Assembly (NCBI GenBank): GCA_024529925.1
Contig: JAFEUB010001110.1
Location: 1 to 64,000, forward strand
Length of the DNA stretch: 64,000 bases
Source of the DNA: Ophthalmolycus amberensis
Taxonomy: Eukaryota; Chordata; Actinopteri; Perciformes; Zoarcidae
Reading direction: 5' to 3'
Part shown: piece by piece, positions 46,871 through 58,555 of the stretch
Numbering within the stretch: the first letter of the stretch is position 1
How the letters are laid out: each line of letters opens with the position of its first letter
Position numbers and translations under genes: made by a program
The notes under the pieces: generated by a model
What the model saw: only the letters and a program-made list of their open reading frames with translations
What the model was told of the DNA's origin: nothing
Databases searched by the model: none

Positions 46871-47174
46871 ATGCTCTAAAATGATTCCTGATTCCATTTA
46901 TGTACACAAATTCTAGCTGATTCATCAAGAGCATGAAGAGAGCAGGGAATAAGTAAGCAGAATACAAGCATGATTATTTAACAGTGTTGCATGTCTAAAT
47001 ATGAGGAAGTTTAAAAACTGGAAATACGTGTTGATCCTGAGCAGAACTGTCTTTACAAAGTATCTGTCTAACTATCTACTTCATCTAAAATCTACTTCGG
47101 TGGTAGTAGAGGATACATACACTATTCAGTTGAAATAAATATTTGAGATGTTGGGTGAGTTTAGTGTATTATGT
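46871..47174 (-). repeat. Right arm of the inverted repeat flanking pvalb8
   Basis: Reverse-complement copy of 42,636-42,963, with matches across nearly the whole length and several small indels. The two arms enclose about 3.9 kb that contains the whole pvalb8 transcription unit. Confidence 0.85.
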
Positions 47175-48624
47175 ATTATATTTTGATATAAAGTTGCTAA
47201 CAAATTACAATTACAAACACAAAATCATCACTTCATTGAACAGAGACAAGAGAAGATGTAGTTTAGAGACAAACATATACATGCAGACTCATTATTCATA
47301 GATCATCTACCAAAATGTTTACAGTTTAGCTATTTGAATTTAGTATAAGTTTAGTCTGGGCTTTAAATGATTACATTTGTTTATAAATAAAACACATGAA
47401 ACATGAAATTGGGTTGATGTGAAAGTGTTTGTGTCGGTATGCGTGATCTTCTTTCTTAATTGAAGTTAACAGCGTCATTATAATCACCAGTGTGAGGACT
47501 TAATCCTCTTTTCAAAATATATCTTCAAAAACCTGAATGATATCTAATACGAGACCCAGCTTTCAACAAATATGAATGTATATTAACCCACATCATTGCA
47601 CATTCAGAAGTGCTTTCGATATCCCAGAAGTTACTCAACTTCTCAGTATGGAGTAGGAACCTTTATTCTGTCCTGACATCGATTGTACACGAACAGTTGA
47701 ACGTGTGACACCGCGCTGTCAAAAGCAGGAAGTTAAAAATGTAAAGTATTATGCGGCATCTCTATGGGCATCTCCTCTCACTGATCTCATTTCCTTATTT
47801 TTTATTTGCGCACTTTCTAACCAGGAGCACCTGAAAGTGTTCCCGCTCTGTAAGGTGAGTGTGACCGTCGTGTTGTTCTTTCACCGTCGCGCTTCACTCA
47901 CTTTTCCTCCGCCTGGAACACAACTCCACAGCTAGCAGAGACAGCTAGCTGGCTAACTAGCTGCTACCAACTGACTTAACGTCGTGCTTCTTTAACGCAC
48001 AGAGCCACTGTACCGAAGGAGACGCTTCCGTGCACGTTAAGGTTTTAACGTTACACTCAAAACCATGCTAACGTCAGAGGATTGTTGTGGTTACCTGACA
48101 CTTTGGTGGTTTGTTGGATCAGCAAAACAGAAGTATTGCACACAGAGTAATTCATTCATAAATCCTTAAGGAGAATGAGTACGTTACCCATGGTGCATGC
48201 ATCTTACTGCTGAAAGTTAACATTACATTCAGTTTGCAGTGTATTACTGTAGAAACCTTGCTGAAACTAATGCATTACACTACAACAGCCCTGCAGTAAT
48301 AACTCCTACACCTTCATGAAGGTTGTGTTTGATTTTTAACTTTATGTCCGGTTTTTGGGCCATAGTTTGTGATGCAAATGTTCAGTGCATCCCTAGTCCA
48401 GGTGGCTCAGTTGGTCTTTTAACCCTAATTTTGACGGTTCGATTTCCAGCTCAAGCTGTCTTAGCATGTTGAAGTGTCCTTGAGCAAGGCACTGGCTGCT
48501 CCTAACATAATTAAGGATGTGTTCAATGCAGAGTGTGAGTGTATGTATACAGCAAAGGTAATGAAGTGTTGTTGTTGTTTTTATCCCTAGTATAAATGTC
48601 TTCTGTACTTTCAACTTTGACATG

Positions 48625-48660
<36 letters not shown>

Positions 48661-48880
48661 ACCCTTGAGAAGTTAATGATTATTATCTCTAGATTTGTCA
48701 TGTAGTGATGTGATGTACTTGTCTTCATTCTGCAGGCACACGGCATGCTAACCAGCGGCAAGTTCCACTAATGCTAATGATTAGATAAAGCGGATGCGTT
48801 TGTGTTGATAATATCTAGAGGTCTTTCAGCTTCTGACTTTGTATCTGCTTCTGTCAACTTCCTCGTTGTGTCTGTTACAG
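47175..48880 (+). promoter_or_regulatory. ccz1 upstream region, probable 5' UTR exon and first intron
   Basis: A probable noncoding first exon ends at 47,854 (CTGTAAG followed by GTGAGT). Downstream is a CpG-containing stretch with several TTAACG/CTAACG words (47,950-48,090) and a (GT)n repeat at 48,627-48,658. The acceptor of the first coding exon (ctgttacag) is at 48,880. Sequence 47,175-47,640 is AT-rich with nothing recognised. Confidence 0.45.
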
Positions 48881-48887
48881 TCCCAGA

Positions 48888-51800
48888 ATGGCCTCAGGAA
48901 TGCAAGAGAAACTGTACACACCATCCCTGCTCAATTTCTTCGTTTACAACCCGTCATTTGGGCAAAGGGAAGGAGAGGTGAGGAGGATTCCCCAGATGAC
49001 GACATGCTAAGCAGATGTTTTACAACTGAATCACTTCATTCTGGTAATTAGGAAAACATTTCGATGGTGTAAATTGCTAATTCAAGATGTGTTTTTTTTT
49101 TTTTAGGAAGAGAAGAAGATCTTGTTTTACCACCCAAGTGATGTGGAGAAGAATGAGAAGATCAGAAATGTGGGCCTTTGTGAGGCCATTGTTCAGTTCA
49201 CAAGGTAAAGAGTTCAGTTCTGTACTTGCAACAGAAGCCGAGTAAAGCTGGAGCAGCGTTGTCCCAAACATTTTACAGCCCGGGTGGATTTTAATGTTTG
49301 TTCAGCGTTCTGGCATCTTGTCGAGACTTGAGCGGATTTAAAAAGTGTCTTACTTTATTTCCATGGCTTCGTTTGATTCTCTGTGTTCAAGAAAACGGAA
49401 AGGAACCTGAGGTATAGCAGAATAGGGAAATGTTGCAATAAGTGGTCAGACACACACTGATGCATATCTAATGTCTGTAAAAGCTTAAAACAAGGAGCTG
49501 ATCCTCTTGTTTTGGGTGTGTCTCCTTTGTTTCCACGGTCATGTCTTCTACCTTTTCAGGACTTTCTGTCCAACAAAACCAGCTAAATCCCTGCACACAC
49601 AGAAGAACCGGCAGTTTTTCTTTGAGGCCGAGGACAATTTCTGGATGGTCATGGTATCTTAAAGGCTCCCATGTACATTATTTGCTCAGTGTTCTCTCTG
49701 TTATTCTAGAGATTTTGTTTAGCTAATCCATTTCTGTTTGAAATTCGTTCCTCAGGTGGTTCGAAACCCAATGATTGAGAAACCAAACAAAGATGGTAAA
49801 CCTCCCACAGTAGAATATCTGGAAGAGGAAATACTTGTGAGTACTGAGAGACGCTCGTCAACATCTGTATTTCTTTCATTGTATATCATCATTTTAAAGT
49901 TCATGCCCTCTTGCCTCTGTAGGACACTGTTTATGGTGCAGTGGTACGGCAATGCTACAGTATGTACAAGGTGAGTTTTAGAATCTGTCTACAACTTTGT
50001 TCTTTTGCATTTTTCTCTTCTAAAAGCTGTACCCAGACTACCAATTTAAGGCTTCTTGATAATGCCAAAAGAGTCCTCTTGTAACAGCGATTACTCCTTG
50101 TGCTGCAGCTCTTCAACGGTACGTTTGGCAGAGCAATGGAAGCCGGCGGAGTGGAGCTGCTAATTCAGAAGCTTGAAAAGTTCTTCTACCGGGTAAAAAG
50201 CTCATCCGTCCAAAAACATCTTTTTTTCTAAGTGGATGTTTTTTTTTTGTTTTTTTTTATCATTCATTTTTCTTTACATGCCTAGAAATATGCTGACCTT
50301 GCTGTCGCAGCATGATTCATTTAAATGTATGCGCACATGGTTAATAATAGTACCGGTAATCACAACCTCTATTTGATTAGCACCTTTCATACGAGAAATT
50401 AAGAAGAAGAAGAAAATAATAATAATTTATTATTCTCTGTCTACATTAGCTGCCTTTGCCTCATGCGACAGTCATTGCCGGAGCGACTCATCTCCGAGCA
50501 TTAACGCTGATGTAAAAGTATAAAAGATTAATTTCTAATTAAGGAACACCCTTCTTAAGTTAACACGGGCTTCCCTCCTCACCATGTAACCCAAAGACGG
50601 AGAGAAAAAGAAAAGAGATGCTGTGGTGTGGGGTGTCAGAGGTTGGTGTCAGAGGTTGAATATCAGGATGATGCAAGCGGCACCGTAAGCAAGCCCGCTA
50701 TAGGTGGGTCAACTAACCCCTTTCTTCTTTCCTTCTCCTGTGTCTCTGGGTTGTCTCCCTGTTTTTTCTTCTTTTCTCGTGCACCTGCGTGCGTTTCCAG
50801 TATCTGCAGACTCTCCACTTGCAGTCCTGCGACTTGCTGGACGTATTCGGAGGCATCAGCTTCTTCCCACTGGACAAGATGACCTACCTGAAGATCCAGT
50901 CCTTTGTCAACAGAGTGGAGGAGAGCCTAAGCCTGATCAAATACACAGCCTTCCTGTACAACGACCAGCTTATCTGGTACAGACTGAACACTTGTTGAAC
51001 CTGTGTGTGTGTGTGCTTGTCCTTAAAATCCCCCCCTGGATGTGTTATTGTAGGGCACAAACCTCTACAACCCTGCACATATTTGCAACCACACACCAAT
51101 GTAAAATCCCAGCTTTGATATCGACAAACAGATCAGGGCATGCTGGAGAAACAGAGGTGGCTTTAAACGCCACCTTTCAACCTCTTTTGGTTGCCACATG
51201 ACACGTCGTTGCCTTTTTAATTGTACTGGCGGCTGGGTGGGTGAGCGCGGGGGGATTACGTGATTCCTGATGAAATGACTCGAGAGCAGCGTGATCTTTC
51301 ATCGTGAACCGTCGCTGGACAAACCGAGAGGAGCCGTTTAATTATTGTCCAAATTAAGCGGTGTCGCTCTGGAGTATTCATTAAAGTGTAATTACAGCCA
51401 GGAGACACTCGCCTCATGATGCATAACACAATTGACAGCACACACACACACACACACACACAAATCATGTACACAGCCACACATTTTGTTGTGTGTGGTA
51501 TAATGCTGCTGTTGTTGTTGGGTCTGCAGGAGTGGACTGGAACAAGATGATATGAGGATCCTATACAAGTACCTGATCACCTCGCTGTTCCCCAGACACT
51601 CTGAACCAGAGGTAGGGTGGGTGGGTGGGGGGGGGGCAGATAAAGTGAATCGCTTAAGGAATGCGCGGGAGACAAATTGAGGATGAAAAGAAAGAAACAA
51701 AGGAGGATGTTTTTATAGGATGGAGAAAAGAGGCTCACCTGCTTCTATGAAACCATTATAAAGCATATCACTTATAAAAACATGACCATCTTGGCAATGA

Positions 51801-54800
51801 TAGCGTGTGCCCTCTAATATGCTTCTCCTTGATACAAGAACGTCATGTGTTCAACACTGTTTTTAATATTTATGATCCAGACTGACCTGAATATGAACTC
51901 TGAATATCACTTTCAAAGCCACGCCGCTCATTTTCACTCGAACCCTCCCTTCACCTTCCTCCTTCTTTTCCGTCTGTCGTCTTTTAGTTGGCTGGCAGGG
52001 ACTCTCCTCTGAGGCCGGAGGTCGCAGGGAATCTGTTGCACTATGGGAGGTGAGTCGCTGGTCTGTATCTGTGAACACACACTTCCTCTGCAAAGGGTCG
52101 GATAAAAAAAGACATGTATGGATTCTCTTTAAATGTCTCTCGATGTGTGCAGTGGAATAATGTTATGTAAGCACATCAAAGAGCATAATGTGTACGTCGG
52201 CATGAGCGTTCACATACGCTTTGGTGTGTGTGTGCCAGCATGTGGTTTTGAAAGACTGACAGTCATGAGGTTTCCTTTCAGTCAACCAAATCATCTCAGG
52301 AGGACACTCCCTTGGCGAACACTTGCTTAAGCACTACCGCCGCTTCAGGGTTAAAATCCACATTTGTTCAGTTGCAGTACACATATGTAACAAGGGAGAG
52401 ATGGCTCAGGTGTTTGCTGTCTCACGACTTGCATCTGCATCACGCCTGAAGTCACTAGTTTCTGAAGGTGAAGTGAAGACGCTGCAGTAGTCCAAGTCTG
52501 ACTCCTGGTGCCCCGTCACGGGATAGGAAACACAGATTTGAATGCTAAAGAGTATTCGATGAGGACCAGAAAAAAACAGTTACAACTAGTAACTAGCCGT
52601 GAAGTAAGATTTAAAAGATCCACGCAGGCGAAGCTACACAGGAGAGGAGCAAGTAACAACACAGGAGAGGTTCATGTTAAGTGGCATACTTGGAATCCCG
52701 TGCATCAACAGCACAACAATGGATTCCTTGTTCCGTGAGGGGTCAGCGGCTTCTGGTCCATTTTTAGTCGCCGATCTTTGGATATTAACCCAGCCACTCT
52801 CCCCTCCGTCCTCTCCAGGTTTCTGACAGGACCGACTAATCTCAAAGATCCAGAGGCCAAATTCCGATTTCCTAAAATATTTGTCAGCACAGAGGACGGC
52901 TATGAGGAGCTGCATCTGATTGTGTATAAGGTAAGGAAGAGTAAATGTGATCAGGAGGTTTATTTTAATGTATTAAAGTAGAAGGGAAGTTGTTTTCATT
53001 TTTCTTTTTAGAACGAGTTTTTTAATCTGTGATTTATATTCCACTGCTCTATCAAACGATATGGGGTTTTTTAAAGATTAGACTGCTACATTTTTTAAAT
53101 GATGAAGTACGTCCCACATCAATGCCATTTCTAACCTGTGTGCCCTCGATTCCAGGCGATGAGCGCTGCAGCTTGTTTCATGATCAGTGGTAAGTGTGCC
53201 CCGTCACCCACCTGCTGTTCTGACAGGAAATGATGCAGTTAACATTCACTTCCCCTCTCCTGCTTGATGTCTAAAAACAAAGTCCTTGTATTTTTGGTGG
53301 TTTTTTTTACGATGTCGGCCATTTTACTGCTCATTTAAAGCTAAAATATGATTTTTTTTCTTTCAGCTCATGTCCCATAATGCCTGACTTTCTTCTCTCC
53401 TCCTCTCTCTCTCTCAGCCTCTGTGGAGCTCACGAGGGACTTCTGCGAAGAGCTGGACGGCTTGGTGGGCCCTCAGCTTACTCTGCTGGCATCGGACATA
53501 TGTGAACAGTTCACAGTCAACCGCAGGATATCGGGGTCAGTTAAGAATCCACCACTCTCCGAATTAACAATTTACCAGCGTCTGAAGAGGCCTTTTGTCT
53601 TTGAGGATACGGTCCGTCTTTTAACGGTTCTTGATTTAAATTGGTTTACATCATTGACGACACAAGACAAGCTTTTAAAGCTTGAATTGATTACAGGAGC
53701 ATCAATCAATTAATCATTTTAGCGCTACGTCATATACAGGCGAAAACTGCTTCCAGAATGTAGCATAAGTGCGGGACAATGCCATTTAAACTATCGGTAT
53801 CATCTTGATCATTGAAAACATTTATCGCCGTCATCAAAAGTGTCGTGTTGCAACTTATTACATTAGGCCATGTTGTTTGTCGTCAGTCTACAGGCAACCT
53901 TTTGTATTGAGTCTGCCTAGCACTGGATATTGTCGGGGAACTACTTAGAGGTAACTCAAGCAGCAGAGCTTCAAAGAACGGCATCCTGGCCCACTCTCCT
54001 TTAACCCCAGTTAGATTCGTCCTCGTCTGTAATCCAAGACCGGGCTCCCTGACCCGGGCAATTTGATGGGCTCCATTTTTAAATCGCCTTAGTAAAAAAT
54101 CCACTGAATAAATAATGCCGCCTCAAATTCCTCCGCCGTCATTGAGGTCTGTGTCCCGATTTGGCCCGGTGTAACTAACTAATCAGAGGCAGCATGTATA
54201 AGAATCTGTTGTACGTCCTGTTTGAATAATTACCCACACTTCTCCAGCGACGCAATCACAGTACCGTTTGTGTGGTAATAACCGTGTCCTCGGCTCACTT
54301 TGACGTGGGTGGAGTAGGCTTAACTTAAAAGCACAACTTGCCTTTTATTGGATGTTATCATCCAAAGTGGTTTGGCTTATTGTATCATTGGGTCAAATAA
54401 CTTTTAAAGGATCGTGTGGGCCCAGAAGTGGCCGAAGGCGCTTATTTTTATTTTGTGTCCATTCAGCCCAGAGAAGGAGCCCCAGTTTAAATTCATCTAC
54501 TTCAACCACATGAACCTGGCGGAGAAGAGCACCATCCACATGAGGAAGACAGCCAGCGTTTGCCTCACGTCTGTCCACCCGGACCTCATGAAGATCCTGG
54601 GAGACATCAACTGTGACTTCGCCAGGTACAGCAGAGAACATTGACTTTGTTAAACTGTGTCTGTTTCATCTTCAGCGAATGCGTCCAGACATTTGTTCAA
54701 AGAATGTTACAGTGACTGGCCACAAATCATCATCATCATCATCATCATCCAAGCAGAAACCCAATAGTAGAACTAAAACTCTCTTCAGCTCTGAATGTCA

Positions 54801-55640
54801 GCTGTGCAGAGTTTTTCAGATTTCACAAACCCAGGAAAGAAAAAACTACAAACTCTCTCCCGGGTGTATCGGCAACATCGATGTCATTTTACATGTGACG
54901 CTCTTTTAACTCACTCCGTTTTGAAGCGGTCATGAGACTGTAGTCATGTGAGAATTCTGAGGGACAGTGGCATCGACAATCGCAGCATTCATACCAGCAT
55001 CGCTATCAGTTCCTCTTTTAGTGCAGATGTTGTGTAGCTGCTACTTGTCACCACACGCAAAACATGATCACAGTGCTATTTGTGTCATTACATATTGAAA
55101 TGTAAGTCATTTTGTGTGTTTCTAATTAGAAATTACACTTTCTAGTATTTTAACTTAGAACATGGGTGTCATTTCTGACACACACCATAAGAAATGTTAA
55201 ATTATATGACTTGGTTTTAATGGAATTTTGTGGTCTGTGTTTTTGCAGTTGCCCTCAAATACAAGGAACCTGCTGTAACTGGTAGTTGCCTTTTATTTGA
55301 TGGTGCTTTGTTATTTCTTTATCTTGCGCCCAGGGTTGACGAGGACGAAGAAATCATCGTAAAGGCAATGACGGACTACTGGGTAGTCGGCAAGAAGTCG
55401 GACCAGAGAGAGCTGTATGTGATCCTGAATCAGAAGAACGCCAACCTGATCGAAGTAAACGGTATGTCTCCACCGCCTGGCGATGAGTAAATCTGTGTCA
55501 TTACCGTCCACCGCTATAGACAACCTGCCTTGATGCTTAATCTCTTCTTCACCCTTCATGCCCTTTGTCTTTTCTCCTCCACAGAGGAGGTTAAGAGGCT
55601 TTGTGCGACGCAGTTCAACAACATCTTCTTTTTGGACTGA
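48888..55640 (+). CDS. ccz1: ccz1, vacuolar fusion protein subunit of the Rab7 GEF
   Basis: CCZ1 pairs with MON1 to activate Rab7 on late endosomes and autophagosomes. Exons: 48888-48977, 49107-49204, 49560-49653, 49756-49836, 49923-49970, 50109-50192, 50801-50976, 51530-51611, 51988-52049, 52819-52930, 53156-53189, 53418-53535, 54467-54625, 55334-55461, 55585-55640. The sum is 1,422 nt, 473 aa (human 482), uninterrupted. Near-identity to vertebrate CCZ1 is obvious: KNEKIRNVGLCEAIVQFTR, LHTQKNRQFF, LHLQSCDLLDVFGGISFFPL, KYTAFLYNDQLIWSGLEQDD, KEPQFKFIYFNHMNLAEKS, SVHPDLMKILGDIN, DYWVVGKKSDQRELYVILNQ and the C-terminus FNNIFFLD. The three longin-like domains of the family span the protein. The start is the only ATG in frame shortly after the acceptor. 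Poly(A) signal at 56,098-56,103. Confidence 0.97.
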
Positions 55641-56097
55641 TGGAGCCGTCAGACGGAGACCGTTTCACCACACTAAACACTGTCAGCGTTGCAGGGTATC
55701 ATGACAGCATCAGCGTAATGCAATAATTGCATTGTAAAATTAAAAAAAAATTCTAAGCTTTGTAACCAGGTTTGTTTTTAATTTAACCTATAAAATTGTA
55801 ATTTTCTCTTGTAATTAAATGTAAATCCAGATTTTTACTGTACATTTACTTTATTTTCTTTCATTTTCTTTGTACATACTTGTAGGGTTTTGTTGGCTGT
55901 TAATTTGGATATCTTTCAAAACAAAATGTTTTTTGTTTTTGTTTTTTTTAATGAACACATGACAATGTTTAAAATTAATTTATAAACCGACATGCACAGA
56001 ACAGGTTACTCCAGGTTCCTTTGATGATCAGTCATAGATTTAAAATAAGATGTCATGTCAAAAGTATTGTGGTTTGCAAACAACTGTGCTATCTTTA

Positions 56098-56103
56098 AAT
56101 AAA
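56098..56103 (+). terminator. Candidate ccz1 poly(A) signal
   Basis: AATAAA 458 bp after the stop in T- and A-rich 3' sequence. Confidence 0.55.
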
Positions 56104-56336
56104 TTAAGGAGTAATTTTACTATGTGTAAGATAGTTGTTTTTTTTGGCTGAAGATGCTCAAAAGGTAAAACCGTTAGGCAGCCTTTCAAACAGCAACATC
56201 AGAAATCATTTATTAAACAGTTGGACAGCTTCCCTTTGCTTACACAACATTTGTAAGGCTGCTTTTATTGTGGGATTCTTTTGAAGGAATTGTGCTTTTT
56301 ATATCAATAATTTCTGCATCTAAAACAGGCAAACAA

Positions 56337-57250
56337 TCCGAATCAGAACTGTTTATTGCCAATGTATGTAACATACAAGGAATTTGTCATGGCAGGTGGT
56401 GCATAACATTAGACAATCAACAGTGCAAGGAATAGAAACATATTAAAATGTACAATATAATTTAAAAGAAGTAAACAAGTGTAATGTAAAAGTGACAAGT
56501 GTATTTAAATATGAAGGGATGTGCAGGGGAGTAGTAGGGAGGGAAGGAAATTGTCCTGGGGATGACAGAGTTAGTGGGGGTCCCGGGCTCTGTTAATGAG
56601 CCCGACTGCGGACGGGAAGAAGCCGTTCGTGTGGCGGGAGGTCTTGGTCCTGATGGACCTCAGCCTCCTACCAGATGGAAGGGGCACAAACAGTTTTTGT
56701 CCAGGGTGAGAGGGGTCGGCTACAATCCTTCTTGCTCGCTCCAGGGTTCTTGAGGGACGGCAGATTGCAGCCAATCACCCTCTCGGCAGAGCGAATGATG
56801 CGCTGCAGTCTGCCCTTGTCCTTGGCGGTGGCTGCAGCGTACCAGACCGTGATGGAGGAGCAGAGGATGGACTCAATGATGGCTCTGTAGACGTGCACCA
56901 TCATTGTCTTTGGCAGGTTGAATTTCTTCAGCTGCCTCAGGAAGTACATCCTCTGCTGAGCCTTTTTGGTGATGGAGCTGAATGTTCAGCTCCCACTTGA
57001 GGTCCTGGGTTATGATGGAGCCCAGGAAGCGGAAGGACTCCACAGCATTGACGGGGGAGTCACACAGGGTGATGGGGGCAGGTGGGGCTGCATTCTTCCT
57101 GAAATCCACAACCATCTCCACTGTCTTTAGAGCGTTGAGCTCCAGGTTGTTCAGACCGCACCAGGTCACCAGATGGTCAGTGTCCCACCTGTAGGCGGAC
57201 TCATCCCCACCAGAGATGAGTCCAATGAGGGTGGTGTCATCCGCGAACAT
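56337..57250 (-). mobile_element. 5'-truncated LINE with reverse transcriptase remnant
   Basis: Minus-strand frames carry the end of a non-LTR reverse transcriptase: FADDTTLIGLISGGDESAYR (the FADD catalytic motif), LVTWCGLNNLELNALKT, FRFLGSIITQDLKWE, then in another frame YFLRQLKKFNLP and IIESILCSSITVWY. This pattern is that of fish L2/Rex-type elements. The 3' end at about 56,337 reads, on the minus strand, as a conserved tail (CATACAAGGAATTTG on the + strand is part of it). The body stops at about 57,250, so the copy is 5'-truncated and frame-broken near 56,950. Confidence 0.85.
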
Positions 57251-57492
57251 AAGATCTAAGATCTAACCAAAGAACTAACTTGAAGAGTTACCTAAAATGT
57301 TTAAAACTTGGCATTGGAACATATTAACTGTTTCCGGGCCCCGATTGAATACTTTTGTGGGAGCCCAGTATTCTGAGATACAGACAGAATGAAAGTCTTT
57401 AATTATCTCTTCACACTCCAGGCCAATGGGTGTCATCAACTCCTAAAATGGTTACCACAAAATAAAATGTATCTGAAGAAGAAGAACAATAA

Positions 57493-57681
57493 CCAATCAC
57501 TGATCACCAACCCAGTCGATTTGCAGCCAATCAGCGTCACCTGTAGTTGAAATTCAAAAAGTCCCCCGCCATGATTGTTGTGTATTTCAGGCTGGACCAG
57601 GACTCGCTACTTCTTTTTACTGGACGGCCAGTAGAGGAAGTTAGTTTTTATAAGTGTTTTTTTTTGGGGGGAGAGAACAAG
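57493..57681 (+). promoter_or_regulatory. dlgap5 promoter: two CCAAT boxes plus CHR, and first exon
   Basis: CCAAT at 57,493-57,497 and 57,527-57,531 are 34 bp apart. TTCAAA (reverse of the CHR core TTTGAA) lies at 57,553-57,558, 22 bp after the second. This spacing matches promoters of G2/M genes bound by NF-Y and DREAM/MuvB, which include DLGAP5. A probable noncoding first exon ends at 57,681 (AACAAG followed by GTAAGA). Confidence 0.6.
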
Positions 57682-58541
57682 GTAAGATATATGTGCAGTT
57701 ATATATTATCTAAGAAGACAGTTAAGCTTGGTTTGTCACTGCTTAACAAGGTAACGTTAGCTTAGTTCGACGCTTGCTCTGGCTTCATAAAGAGTCGGTT
57801 CGGTGGTGAGCTTGACGGGAACGTCAGTTGAGTCCCTTTCGCTAACTTTGTTAGGTAACGTGTTAACGTTACGCTTCGCACTAATTCGACGTATTGCGGT
57901 GTTCACGGGCATTGTCGTTAACGAAGGCTAACGTTAATAACGCGGGCTTTGAGAAGTATTAATGTAACGTCTGGTTTTGAACCACTGCTTTAAGCTAACG
58001 CCAGGTAGCTAACGTCATGTTGTGTAACGTTACATTGTCAGGTACAGGGTTTTTTCATAAACACAAAAGGTTACAACGCATTTTCTATCTTCGTGTAATG
58101 CCGTTTAGGTTTGGTTGATTTAACGTTAGTGGCTTTTAAAAAAAACTTTAATTCAGTAATGTTATATTACCGTAAGGTAAACTGATGTACAACGTGGGTT
58201 AAGGACGTGCAAGTGTCACGTTGTAGTTGAGGTATTTAGCTTTACGTTAATGATGCTATTCTTGAGAGGGTTAGCTTGATTCAGGTAAATCCTGATGGGC
58301 ATGATTTGCCATCATCTTTATGTGTTAACTTAAATTGTAACTCAATTGAGATAATGTATGATAATAGATACTGGCTTTAACCCTTCATTTTGTTTTCTTA
58401 TAGTCCTAATTTCTATCCAGTTGAGTTGTTATAGCTGACCACAGTTCATAATGTTTTGCCAGATGGCACATCCAATATGATGTACCTCTAATTACTATGC
58501 CAATAATGCACCATCTTCTGCCCCTCTCCTCTTTACTCCAG
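57682..58541 (+). other. dlgap5 first intron rich in AACGTTA words
   Basis: No coding sequence. Many copies of TAACG/AACGTTA, often palindromic, between 57,750 and 58,250. Confidence 0.6.
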
Positions 58542-58555
58542 ATACCTGAGTGAAA

